A stretch of DNA of 64,000 bases from an uncultured bacterium (GTDB lineage Bacteria; Bacillota; Clostridia; Lachnospirales; Lachnospiraceae): NCBI GenBank assembly GCA_947647735.1, contig CANSLJ010000006.1:90624-154623 (forward strand), given 5' to 3'. The position numbers and the translations under genes were made by a program. Of this stretch, positions 24,837-32,991 are shown one piece after another. The notes under the pieces are model-generated. The model was not told the DNA's origin. It saw only the letters and a list, made by a program, of their open reading frames with translations, and did no database searches. Within the stretch, counting starts at the first letter, position 1, and each line of letters starts with the position of its first letter.

Positions 24837-26174
24837 ATGGAATTACAGGAATTGAAAGATCTGCTGCAAAAGAGCGGGATCGTGGGTGCCGGCGGTGCCG
24901 GATTTCCCACTTATGCAAAACTGGATGAACGTGCGGAGACGATTCTTTTAAACTGTGCGGAGTGTGAGCCTTTGTTAAAGCTGCACAGACAGCTCCTGAA
25001 GGAATATGCCTATGAGATACTGAAGATGTTCAGCATGGTTGCGGACACGGTTCAGGCGGGCAGCGGCATTATTGGCATTAAAGGTGAATATAAGGAGACG
25101 ATACAGGCTTTAAAACAGTATATCGGGGAGTTCCCGAAGCTTTCGATCAAGCTTCTGGACAGCGCCTACCCGATGGGTGATGAAGTTGTATTGGTTTATG
25201 AGGCAACCGGCAAGGTGATCAGGCCGGGCGGGCTGCCGATAGAGGCGGGTGTGGCGGTATTTAACGTGGAAACGATGTATAATATATATCGTGCGGTAGA
25301 GTTCGGCGCACCGGTGACAGATAAAGTGGTATCCGTTGTGGGAGAGGTGGAACATCCGGTTTCCGTCAGAGTTCCCATCGGATGTAAAATAGAAGATGTT
25401 GTGGCACTGGCAGGAGAGGTTACGACAAAAGAGCCTGTATATTTTATTGGCGGACCGATGATGGGATTTATCGGGGAAAAGGATATGCCGGTGACGAAGA
25501 CCACCAATGCGGTGATCGTACTGCCGAAGGATCATCAGATCGTTCAGCGGAAAAAGAGCAAGGCTTCTCTGGAATTAAAGAGGGCGGCGTCCTCCTGTTG
25601 TCAGTGTGAGACCTGCACAAGCCTTTGTCCGAGACACGCGCTGGGGCATCCCATCGAGCCGCATCTGTTTATGCGTTCGGCGGCAAATCAGGATTTTCAG
25701 CATATTGAAGCATTTTTAAACACTTCTTTCTGCAGTTCCTGCGGTGTGTGCGAGATGTATGCCTGTCCTCAGGGGCTGGCGCCGAGAAGCCTGATCGCGG
25801 AGTGTAAGGACGGGCTGAAGAAGGCAGGTGTGAGGCCGCCGGCGGACGTCAAGGCGGCGCCGGTCAAAAAGTCAAGAGAGTACCGGAAAGTACCGGAGAT
25901 GAGGCTGGAGGCAAGGCTGGGACTTTCCAAATATAATGTGCCTGCGCCGTTGCAGGATGAGACGGTTCAGATGCCTTATGTGACAGTGAAGATGAGCCAG
26001 CATATCGGGGCGCCGGCATCTCCCGCCGTGAAGGCCGGGGATATGGTAAAAGCCGGAGATGTGATAGGAAATCCGGGAAACGGTTTGAGCGTGGCGATAC
26101 ATGCGTCAATAGACGGCAAAGTAGTGGCGGCAGATAAAAATGCAGTGACGATCCAGGGGAGGGTTAAAAGATGA
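24837..26174 (+). CDS. pduS: PduS/RnfC-like iron-sulfur flavoprotein
   Basis: The 445-residue protein has an N-terminal FMN/NADH-binding domain (GIVGAGGAGFPTYAK), an SLBB-type domain (VEHPVSVRVPIGCKIEDV) and two 4Fe-4S clusters (CQCETCTSLCP and CSSCGVCEMYACP). A C-terminal biotinyl-like RnfC fold follows (HIGAPASPAVKAGDMVKAG). In B12-dependent Pdu systems PduS reduces cobalamin. Here no B12 enzyme exists, so it probably moves electrons between NADH and another carrier, perhaps through the PduT-like shell protein encoded next. Its ATGA overlap with that gene supports a partnership. Confidence 0.92.
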   Translation: MELQELKDLLQKSGIVGAGGAGFPTYAKLDERAETILLNCAECEPLLKLHRQLLKEYAYEILKMFSMVADTVQAGSGIIGIKGEYKETIQALKQYIGEFPKLSIKLLDSAYPMGDEVVLVYEATGKVIRPGGLPIEAGVAVFNVETMYNIYRAVEFGAPVTDKVVSVVGEVEHPVSVRVPIGCKIEDVVALAGEVTTKEPVYFIGGPMMGFIGEKDMPVTKTTNAVIVLPKDHQIVQRKKSKASLELKRAASSCCQCETCTSLCPRHALGHPIEPHLFMRSAANQDFQHIEAFLNTSFCSSCGVCEMYACPQGLAPRSLIAECKDGLKKAGVRPPADVKAAPVKKSREYRKVPEMRLEARLGLSKYNVPAPLQDETVQMPYVTVKMSQHIGAPASPAVKAGDMVKAGDVIGNPGNGLSVAIHASIDGKVVAADKNAVTIQGRVKR

Positions 26175-26719
26175 GCAGAGCGATTGGAATGATTGAATTT
26201 AAGACGGTTTCTTCCGGTGTGGTTGCTGCGGATAATATGGTAAAGACCTCCGATGTGGAGCTGATCGAAGCGGAAACAGTCTGTCCCGGTAAGTATATAG
26301 CGATCATTGCGGGGGATCTGAGCGCTGTGGATGCGGCGGTGAAAAATGCGATCACCCAGAGCGGTGAGAATCTGATCGACAGTTTTGTGCTGGGAAACCC
26401 GCATGAATCCATTTTTCCTGCCATTTACGGCACAACGCATCTGGAGAAGGTGCGCGCACTCGGGATTCTGGAAACCTTTGATGCGGCGGCGATCATCCAG
26501 GCGGCGGATGTGGCTGCAAAGACGGCTATCGTGGATTTGATCGAACTGCGTATCGCGAAGGGGATGTGCGGAAAATCCTATATGTTTTTGACCGGTGAGG
26601 TGGCAGCGGTACAGGCGGCGATAGACAGAGCGATCGAGGAGGTCGGGCCGAAGGGGATGTATCTGGATTCTTCGGTTATTGCGCAGCCGGATGAGCAGGT
26701 TTGCAAGTCGGTGCTGTAG
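26171..26719 (+). CDS. pduT: BMC-T tandem-domain shell protein, PduT type
   Basis: The 182-residue protein contains two BMC domains in tandem (RAIGMIEFKTVSSGVVAADNM and RALGILETFDAAAIIQAADV). Trimers form pseudohexamers. PduT proteins bind a 4Fe-4S cluster at the trimer pore through one cysteine per chain. The loop residue in KGMCGKSY of the second domain is at the right place. It overlaps pduS by 4 bases, which fits an electron path through the shell. A palindromic repeat follows. Confidence 0.93.
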   Translation: MSRAIGMIEFKTVSSGVVAADNMVKTSDVELIEAETVCPGKYIAIIAGDLSAVDAAVKNAITQSGENLIDSFVLGNPHESIFPAIYGTTHLEKVRALGILETFDAAAIIQAADVAAKTAIVDLIELRIAKGMCGKSYMFLTGEVAAVQAAIDRAIEEVGPKGMYLDSSVIAQPDEQVCKSVL

Positions 26720-26734
26720 TATGATAAGCTGTGA

Positions 26735-26881
26735 GGGATGCCGACGGATAAATATATTCCTTCTGTGTCACGCTCTCGCTTCGTGAAAAACGCAGCGGAT
26801 GCTAAGCTCGTGAGATACCTCGCTAAGCACCGGCGTTTTTCAAGAGGCACTGTCAGGAATATATTTATCCGTCGGCATCCC
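26735..26881. repeat. Palindromic dispersed element, copy 2
   Basis: Arms 26735-26760 and 26856-26881 are perfect 26-base reverse complements, unrelated to the arms of copy 1 except for a shared TATTCC end. The core matches copy 1 at 62 of 72 positions. Helix 26800-26807 with 26822-26829 shows three base-pair changes relative to copy 1, each compensated on the other side. The element lies between pduT and the DeoR gene and could isolate the operon from the regulator. Confidence 0.82.
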
Positions 26882-26937
26882 GCAAAGGGTATAGGTACGG
26901 AGCACCGATATTTTATATAAAAAGAGGGAGAGCCCAT

Positions 26938-27705
26938 ATGCTGGCACTGGAGAGACGGAATTTAATATTGGAGAAGCTGCAGGAAGAGAAGCGGGTGGTA
27001 GTTAGCGAGCTGAGCCAGTTGTATGGGGTTTCGGAGGAGACGATCCGGAGGGATCTGGATAAGCTGGATAAGGACGGGCTGGCGGTTAAAAGTTATGGCG
27101 GCGCGGTGATCAATGAGAATACGAGCATCGATATGCCGTTTAATGTCCGGAAGAAAAAGAATGTGGCAGGGAAGCAGAAGATTGCGGAGCTGATCGCGGA
27201 GATGATACAGGATGGCGATCACATTGCCATAGATGCCTCAACAACCAGTGTTTTTATTGCGAAGGCGATCAAGCAGAAGGAGCGGATCACGCTTGTGACG
27301 AATTCGATCGAGATCGTGATCGAGCTTGCGGATGTCAGCGACTGGGATATCATTTCTTCCGGCGGAAGATTGAAGGAGGGGTATCTTGCGCTGGTGGGAC
27401 CGAAGGCGATAGAAGCGCTGGATACCTATAATGTGGAGATCGCGATCGTTTCTGGGAAGGGATTTGATCTGGAGCGGGGACTGACCGACAGCAATGAAGA
27501 GTTTGCCCAGCCGAAACGTATCATGATGAAGTCGGCAAAGCACAGGATCATTGCGGTGGATAAGACGAAGTTCGGAAAGATCGCATTTGCGCAGATCGCA
27601 GGCTTATCGGAGATGGATATCGTGGTGACAGATGAGAAGCCGGCGGACGAATGGCTGGAGAGATTTAAACAGATGGGAGTCCGGTGTTATTATCCGGGGA
27701 GGTAG
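26938..27705 (+). CDS. DeoR-family transcriptional regulator
   Basis: The 255-residue protein has the DeoR helix-turn-helix (RRNLILEKLQEEKRVVVSEL, GVSEETIRRDLDKL). A phosphosugar-sensing isomerase-like domain follows (IAIDASTTSVFIAKAI, SGKGFDLERGLTDSNEE). Family members respond to sugar phosphates. The position just after the shell genes suggests that it controls the microcompartment operon with a phosphorylated deoxysugar or a product as signal; this is inference. GGGAGAG precedes the ATG. A terminator follows at 27753. Confidence 0.92.
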   Translation: MLALERRNLILEKLQEEKRVVVSELSQLYGVSEETIRRDLDKLDKDGLAVKSYGGAVINENTSIDMPFNVRKKKNVAGKQKIAELIAEMIQDGDHIAIDASTTSVFIAKAIKQKERITLVTNSIEIVIELADVSDWDIISSGGRLKEGYLALVGPKAIEALDTYNVEIAIVSGKGFDLERGLTDSNEEFAQPKRIMMKSAKHRIIAVDKTKFGKIAFAQIAGLSEMDIVVTDEKPADEWLERFKQMGVRCYYPGR

Positions 27706-27752
27706 ACCGGTATCTGTCGTATAAAAATTATATTAGAATGTTTATGAAAAGA

Positions 27753-27788
27753 GAGGCCCTGATATTTTCAGGACCTCCGTTTTATTTT
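27753..27788. terminator. Bidirectional intrinsic terminator
   Basis: GAGGCCCTGA (27753-27762) pairs with TCAGGACCTC (27768-27777) with one mismatch and a five-base loop, followed by CGTTTTATTTT. It separates the DeoR gene from the convergent hybrid kinase gene. Confidence 0.75.
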
Positions 27789-29491
27789 GTGATCTTTTTT
27801 ATCGTTTCCAGCAGAAGGCTGAAATCCATCGGTTTCGGGAGATGGACGTCTATGCCGCTCTCCAGGGATCTGCGGCGGTCTTCAAACTGGATATTGGCAG
27901 ACAGAGCGATGATGGGAATATGCGCCAGTGCGGGATCCGGAAGGCGGCGGATCGCAGAAGCAACCTCCCAGCCGTTCATTCCCGGCATTTGAAGATCCAT
28001 AAGGATCAGAGCGTAGTCATCGGGAGAAGCGGATTGTATTTTGTCAAAAGCAACCCTGCCTTCTTCCACGGCATCGACAATAAATCCCTGTCGTTCCAGA
28101 AGTTCTGTCTCGATTTCCCTGTTAAGCTCATTGTCTTCCACCAACAGGATATGCAGAGGGGGAACAGCCGTTTCCTGCGCAGCCATATCCGGCAGAATCT
28201 GGAACGGAAGGGTTACGGTAAAGGTACTGCCCTCATTCACGGCAGACTTTACGGAGATCGATCCTCCCAGCAGATCGACAATGCTCTTGACGATCGTCAG
28301 ACCAAGCCCGAAACCCTGGACACCGCTGAAAGTAGATGTGTTTTCCCGGCTGAAAGGTTCAAAGATGCGGTATAAGAAGGACTTCTCTATTCCGATGCCG
28401 GTATCCCGTACCTCCAGACGATAGACAGAAAGGTTGTCCGGCAGAGCTCTTTCTTCTATCAAAGTGATCTCCACTGCGCCGCCGGGCCTTGTGTAGGTGA
28501 GGGCATTGTTGACAAGGTTGAGGATCATCTGTCTGAGCCTGTCCGGAACGGTATAGACATTTGGATGGATGATCTTTTCGAATGTCAGGGAAAATGAAAG
28601 TCCCTTTTCCTGAGCCTGCGGCCTCAGGAAATCGTAGATATCCTGAAGTGTTTCACACAGGTCGCATTCGTTTTCGGTGGAACTGACGGCACCGGACAGA
28701 GCAGAAATATCAAGAGCCTGAGTGATCATATTAAAAAGCTGATGGCTGGCGGCTTCGATCTGATTCAGATAGTCTGAAATGACATCCGGCTCATGAAGGC
28801 TCAGCTGTGCCAGTGTGGTGAAACCAAAGATCGCATTAAGAGGAGTACGCATTTCGTGGGATATCTGGGAAAGAAAAGCGTTTTTCGCTTTTACTGCCAG
28901 ATCCGCTTTCTCAAGAGCATCCGTCAGTGCCTGCATCTGCTGCACCTGCTGCATTTGCAGTTCCAGCCTCTTATCGGAGGGATCGCCAAGAAAAACATAG
29001 AAGACATCTCCGGCAGAACCGCAATGGATGAGCTGGCCATAGTCATCCACCCAGTGGATCGATCCGTCCTTACGACGGATGCGGTATTCCACATAGTCAA
29101 AATTGTCCTGGTTTAAAAGAATCTGTCTGCGAATGGATTCCTCTACCATTTCCAGATCTTCGGGATAGACAATACCTTTAAAAGAGTTTCCGGTCAGTTC
29201 CCGAAATTCTCTCATGGTATCACACAGAAACATGCGCAGAGCCCAACGATTGGCATAGATAAGCTGTTCACTTTCGTCGGCATAATAGATAAAGAAACCG
29301 CCCGGGATCTTATCCGTGAAAGTAATAAATTCCATAGCGATCTGAAGTTCTCTTTTTTCCTCAGCAGAGAATTGTTCGGACGGCAGATTACCTTCAAAAA
29401 ACTGATCTATATCCAAATGCTTTTTCTCGAGCATACGGGACAGATGCAGGATACGTTCCACAAAGCGTAATGTACCATTTTGATTTTCCAT
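27782..29491 (-). CDS. Soluble hybrid sensor histidine kinase (PAS, HisKA, HATPase, receiver)
   Basis: The start at 29491 (MENQNG) has AAGGA 6 bases upstream. The 569-residue protein has no membrane segment. Domains in order are a helical N-terminus, PAS at about 60-170 (YRIRRKDGSIHWVDDYG), a Gln-rich coiled coil, HisKA with H212 in SHEMRTPLNA, HATPase (LVNNALTY, RDTGIGIEKS, GFGLGLTIV) and a C-terminal receiver with D499 in LILMDLQMPG. It senses a cytoplasmic signal. No output regulator is adjacent, so its partner must be elsewhere. It lies between the microcompartment and rhamnose genes, convergent with the DeoR gene. Confidence 0.93.
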   Translation of the reverse strand: MENQNGTLRFVERILHLSRMLEKKHLDIDQFFEGNLPSEQFSAEEKRELQIAMEFITFTDKIPGGFFIYYADESEQLIYANRWALRMFLCDTMREFRELTGNSFKGIVYPEDLEMVEESIRRQILLNQDNFDYVEYRIRRKDGSIHWVDDYGQLIHCGSAGDVFYVFLGDPSDKRLELQMQQVQQMQALTDALEKADLAVKAKNAFLSQISHEMRTPLNAIFGFTTLAQLSLHEPDVISDYLNQIEAASHQLFNMITQALDISALSGAVSSTENECDLCETLQDIYDFLRPQAQEKGLSFSLTFEKIIHPNVYTVPDRLRQMILNLVNNALTYTRPGGAVEITLIEERALPDNLSVYRLEVRDTGIGIEKSFLYRIFEPFSRENTSTFSGVQGFGLGLTIVKSIVDLLGGSISVKSAVNEGSTFTVTLPFQILPDMAAQETAVPPLHILLVEDNELNREIETELLERQGFIVDAVEEGRVAFDKIQSASPDDYALILMDLQMPGMNGWEVASAIRRLPDPALAHIPIIALSANIQFEDRRRSLESGIDVHLPKPMDFSLLLETIKKITK

Positions 29492-29525
29492 AATATTTCC
29501 TTCTTTCATCTGCTCCTATTTTATG

Positions 29526-30314
29526 CTATATTGTACCTGAAATCAACATATTCTCAATAAATTCCATAACAGAAGGAGTAGTATGGCTGCATAATTCCCG
29601 GATGCCGGGGCGGGCGTTTTCCACAGCTACGCTGATGCCGCTGGCTTTAAACATCTCTATATCATTATAGTTGTCTCCGAAGGAAAGGATCTCTTCCCGG
29701 CGGATGCCGAGGTGTTCTGAAAGGGCCCTCATACCTACGCCCTTATGGGCATCAGGGAACAGAAAATCGAGCCACAAAGAGCCGGAGGTAACGACTTTTA
29801 CAGTGGGCGGAAACTGGCTCTGCCAGTATGTCTGCCGGTCCCTGTCCTCTGTGCCTTCTTTTTCGAAAAGAGCCAGCTTGATGATCGGCTCTCCGATGTC
29901 TGTCAGGTCGGGAACGATCTTATATTGATTTTTCATCCCTTTGATATATTTTTCAAAAAGCGGCTCCTTAGGACGGATATAACTGTGAAAGGCGCCGGAA
30001 ACGAGAACTTCCGTGCCGGGCTCCTCCTCCAGCCGACGGATAATGGGAACCGCTGTTTCCAGAGGAATTTCCACTTTATGCAAAATCTCTCCCTGATAGA
30101 TGGTCAGAGCGCCGTTTTCGCAGATGTAGGCAATGTCGTCCTTTACCGGCTCAAAAAGCTGCCGGAGGTTGTGATACTGTCTGCCGCTGGCGGCAGCGAA
30201 GATGATGCCTCGTTCTTTTAATTCTTTCACAATTTTCGGGAAGCCCTCCGGCAGGGCGGCCATATTGCCGGATACCAGAGTGCCGTCCAGATCACTGGCT
30301 ATCAGTTTAATCAT
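29526..30314 (-). CDS. Cof-type HAD-IIB phosphatase
   Basis: The 262-residue protein has the HAD nucleophile motif IASDLDGTL, the Ser/Thr motif AAASGRQY and the metal motif SFGDNYNDIEMF, with a type IIB cap between. These enzymes dephosphorylate sugar phosphates or flavin precursors with broad specificity. Its end lies 34 bases before the kinase start and it overlaps the 3' end of the AraC gene by 8 bases, so it is probably co-transcribed with the AraC regulator. The substrate is unknown. Confidence 0.92.
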   Translation of the reverse strand: MIKLIASDLDGTLVSGNMAALPEGFPKIVKELKERGIIFAAASGRQYHNLRQLFEPVKDDIAYICENGALTIYQGEILHKVEIPLETAVPIIRRLEEEPGTEVLVSGAFHSYIRPKEPLFEKYIKGMKNQYKIVPDLTDIGEPIIKLALFEKEGTEDRDRQTYWQSQFPPTVKVVTSGSLWLDFLFPDAHKGVGMRALSEHLGIRREEILSFGDNYNDIEMFKASGISVAVENARPGIRELCSHTTPSVMEFIENMLISGTI

Positions 30315-31323
30315 ATTTTTTCTCCTTTTCCGCCAGGCGGTACATTCTCGGGGTCATATGGAAATGTTCCTTAAATATCCGGTGAAAATAGCTGGTATTG
30401 TCATAGCCCGCCAGCAGAATGATCTTTTCCACCGGAAGTCTTGTTGTGGTGAGCAGAAAGGCGGCCTGATTTAAGCGCTTGATCTGCAGCAGATTCTTGA
30501 AAGTATGTCCGGCATGCTTTTTGATCAGTTTGCTGATATAGTAATCGGGCTGCCCTGTGAGGGCGGAAAGCTCCTCTAACGTGCCGGTTCTGTAGTTGTC
30601 TTCGATATATTTCAGTGCTGTAAAGATCAGATTCTGTTCATATTGAGCGGGATCATTTTTATTGATCTTGTCACTCTGGTTCTGAAGCAGGATAAATAGA
30701 AGGCCCATAGTCGTCTGGTTGATGTTTCGGGAATTTTTCTGCTTTGTGACAAGAGAATAGATCATATTTTCAATGAGATTCTGGATCGGCAGCTCGTCCC
30801 GTACCTGAAAATGCAGATAATCCACCAGCCCGCTTTCCTCTTTCAGGGAACCGACAAGGAAATCATGGAGTATGCTTTCCTCCTCCATCATCAGAAAGGC
30901 CCTGTCGAAAAACTCCGGCAGGATCATAAAGTTGACAGCAATGTCATTTTTTCCCGCAGGAAGGATCTCCTGCGTTGCATTCTGGTTTAGAAAGAGCAGT
31001 TCGCCGGTCTCCAGCTTTACGGTATTATGTCCGTTGATGATATGGGTGGTGGAGCCGCTGCACATATAAATGATCTCCACGTAATTATGCCGGTGCATCG
31101 GAAAATGAATGAACCGGGTATGGGGGCGGATGTCGATCAGCTTTCCCTTCTCCAGCATCTTGCCGCTGTCTACAACAAAATCACGCTCAGAAGTATAGAG
31201 TTCCTTCTGAACGTCTTTGCTGCCGTCTAAGATTGCCTGTTCCTCCCTGGATACGGGTTTCAGTTTTTCCAACAAATCAGCATTCATAAAAGGTATCATA
31301 GCATAAAACGGAGATGTATGCAA
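30307..31323 (-). CDS. AraC-family regulator, probable rhamnose activator
   Basis: The 338-residue protein has an N-terminal cupin-like domain (HTRFIHFPMHRHNYVEIIYMC, GELLFLNQNATQEILPAG) and a C-terminal pair of helix-turn-helix motifs (LEELSALTGQPDYYISKLIKK, KIILLAGYDNTSYFHRIFKEH). It is divergent from rhaB with a 138-base gap holding 22-base-spaced direct repeats, so it probably activates rhaBA. The exact start is uncertain; in-frame ATGs 8 and 12 codons later are possible and none has a clear ribosome binding site. Confidence 0.9.
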   Translation of the reverse strand: MHTSPFYAMIPFMNADLLEKLKPVSREEQAILDGSKDVQKELYTSERDFVVDSGKMLEKGKLIDIRPHTRFIHFPMHRHNYVEIIYMCSGSTTHIINGHNTVKLETGELLFLNQNATQEILPAGKNDIAVNFMILPEFFDRAFLMMEEESILHDFLVGSLKEESGLVDYLHFQVRDELPIQNLIENMIYSLVTKQKNSRNINQTTMGLLFILLQNQSDKINKNDPAQYEQNLIFTALKYIEDNYRTGTLEELSALTGQPDYYISKLIKKHAGHTFKNLLQIKRLNQAAFLLTTTRLPVEKIILLAGYDNTSYFHRIFKEHFHMTPRMYRLAEKEKKYD

Positions 31324-31349
31324 ATAAGGACGGTAAATTTTGCAAATAA
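31319..31349 (+). promoter_or_regulatory. AraC-type direct repeats upstream of rhaB
   Basis: TGCAAATAA occurs at 31319-31327 and again at 31341-31349, exactly 22 bases apart, which places both on the same face of the helix as for AraC-family dimers. A TATACT -10 lies at 31378-31383 with a poor -35, as expected of an activated promoter. The first repeat touches the start codon of the AraC gene, allowing autoregulation. Confidence 0.55.
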
Positions 31350-31461
31350 AGTCCTGTTATAAAATTGCAGGATAAGCTATACTGTAACATACAGGGGATC
31401 TGGAAGCGGCAGACAATTCAGGTCCGGGGTTACAGAAAAAAGAGAAGAAAGGGAAGAAACT

Positions 31462-32865
31462 ATGGGAAATTACTATCTTGCGGTGGATATCGGCGCATCC
31501 AGCGGACGGCATATATTAGGCTCCGTGGAAGATGGAAAGATCGTGCTGGAAGAGATTCACCGTTTTGAGAATGGTATGGTAAAAAAGGACGGTCACAGAT
31601 GCTGGGATACGGAGCATCTGTTCCGGGAGATCAAAGCCGGCATTAAGAAATGCAAAGAGATCGGAAAGATTCCGGTGAGCATGGGAATCGATACCTGGGC
31701 GGTGGATTATGTTCTGCTGGATGAAAATGATAAGGTACTCGGCAATACATACGGCTACCGTGATTCCCGCATGGACGGTATGGACGAGGAAGTATATAAG
31801 ATCATTCCTGAAAAAGATTTATATGCGAGAACCGGCATTCAGAAGCAGATGTTTAATACGATCTATCAGTTGATGGCACACAAAGTGCAGGAGCCGGAAC
31901 TGCTCGCAAAGGCGAAAACGTTTCTGATGCTGCCGGATTATTTCCAGTTTTTACTGACGGGCAGTAAAGTTTCTGAATATACAAACGCAACATCCGGACA
32001 GCTCGTAAGCCCGGAGACAAAGCAGTGGGATATGGAACTGATCGGGATGCTGGGATACCCGAAGGAGATGTTCCTGCCGTTGTCCATGCCGGGCACGGTG
32101 GTCGGAAAGTTCTCTGAGGAGGTGAAAAAGGAAGTGGGCTTCGGCTGTGAGGTAGTGCTTCCTGCAACCCATGATACGGCTTCCGCGGTGATGGCAGTGC
32201 CGACACAGTCCGATGAGTGTCTGTATATCAGCTCCGGCACCTGGTCTTTGATGGGTGTGGAAAATAAGGAAGCTATCTGCAGCATGGAAAGTATGGAGAA
32301 GAACTTCACCAACGAGGGCGGGTATGAGTACCGTTTCCGCTATCTGAAAAATATCATGGGGCTCTGGATGATCCAGTCTGTGCGCCATGAGCTGGACGAC
32401 AAATATTCCTTTGCGGAGCTCTGCGATATGGCGAAGGAGGTGAAGGATTTCCCCTCCAGAGTGGATGTGAACGACGACTGCTTTATGGCGCCGGAGAGCA
32501 TGATCGATGCGATCAAAGAATACTGCAGAAATACGAAGCAGCAGGTGCCTGAGAGCGTAGGAGAACTTTCGGCTGTGATCTATCAGTCACTGGCGGAAAG
32601 CTATGCGGAGACTGTAAAAGAGATCGAAGCCCTGACAGGCGCGCATTATCCGGCGATCAATATCGTGGGCGGCGGTTCCAACGCAGTGTACTTGAATAAT
32701 CTGACAGCGGAAAAATCCGGCAGAACGGTTTATGCAGGGCCTGGCGAGGGAACAGCGATCGGCAACCTGATGGCGCAGATGATCAAGGCCGGTGAGTTTG
32801 CCGGACTGAAAGAGGCAAGAGCGAGCGTATTTGAATCGTTCGGTGTGAAGACATATGAAGCTTAA
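31462..32865 (+). CDS. rhaB: Rhamnulokinase
   Basis: It phosphorylates L-rhamnulose with ATP to rhamnulose 1-phosphate in the cytoplasm. The 467-residue FGGY-family kinase has the N-terminal phosphate loop DIGASSGRHI, the GIDTWAVDYVLLD active-site region, ISSGTWSLMG and the C-terminal VGGGSNAVYLNNL adenosine motif. GGAAGAAA precedes the ATG. rhaA follows 126 bases later. The product is a substrate for the class II aldolase at 18237. Confidence 0.93.
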   Translation: MGNYYLAVDIGASSGRHILGSVEDGKIVLEEIHRFENGMVKKDGHRCWDTEHLFREIKAGIKKCKEIGKIPVSMGIDTWAVDYVLLDENDKVLGNTYGYRDSRMDGMDEEVYKIIPEKDLYARTGIQKQMFNTIYQLMAHKVQEPELLAKAKTFLMLPDYFQFLLTGSKVSEYTNATSGQLVSPETKQWDMELIGMLGYPKEMFLPLSMPGTVVGKFSEEVKKEVGFGCEVVLPATHDTASAVMAVPTQSDECLYISSGTWSLMGVENKEAICSMESMEKNFTNEGGYEYRFRYLKNIMGLWMIQSVRHELDDKYSFAELCDMAKEVKDFPSRVDVNDDCFMAPESMIDAIKEYCRNTKQQVPESVGELSAVIYQSLAESYAETVKEIEALTGAHYPAINIVGGGSNAVYLNNLTAEKSGRTVYAGPGEGTAIGNLMAQMIKAGEFAGLKEARASVFESFGVKTYEA

Positions 32866-32991
32866 AGCGGGGCATGAAGGCAGGAATGTCTCCTGCTGAT
32901 ATAATGCGCATTTATAAAGTAAAAGTACAATATCTGGCGTACTGCCAGTAAAAATAGTAAGTAAAATAATCCAAACAGGAGGAAACAACAA

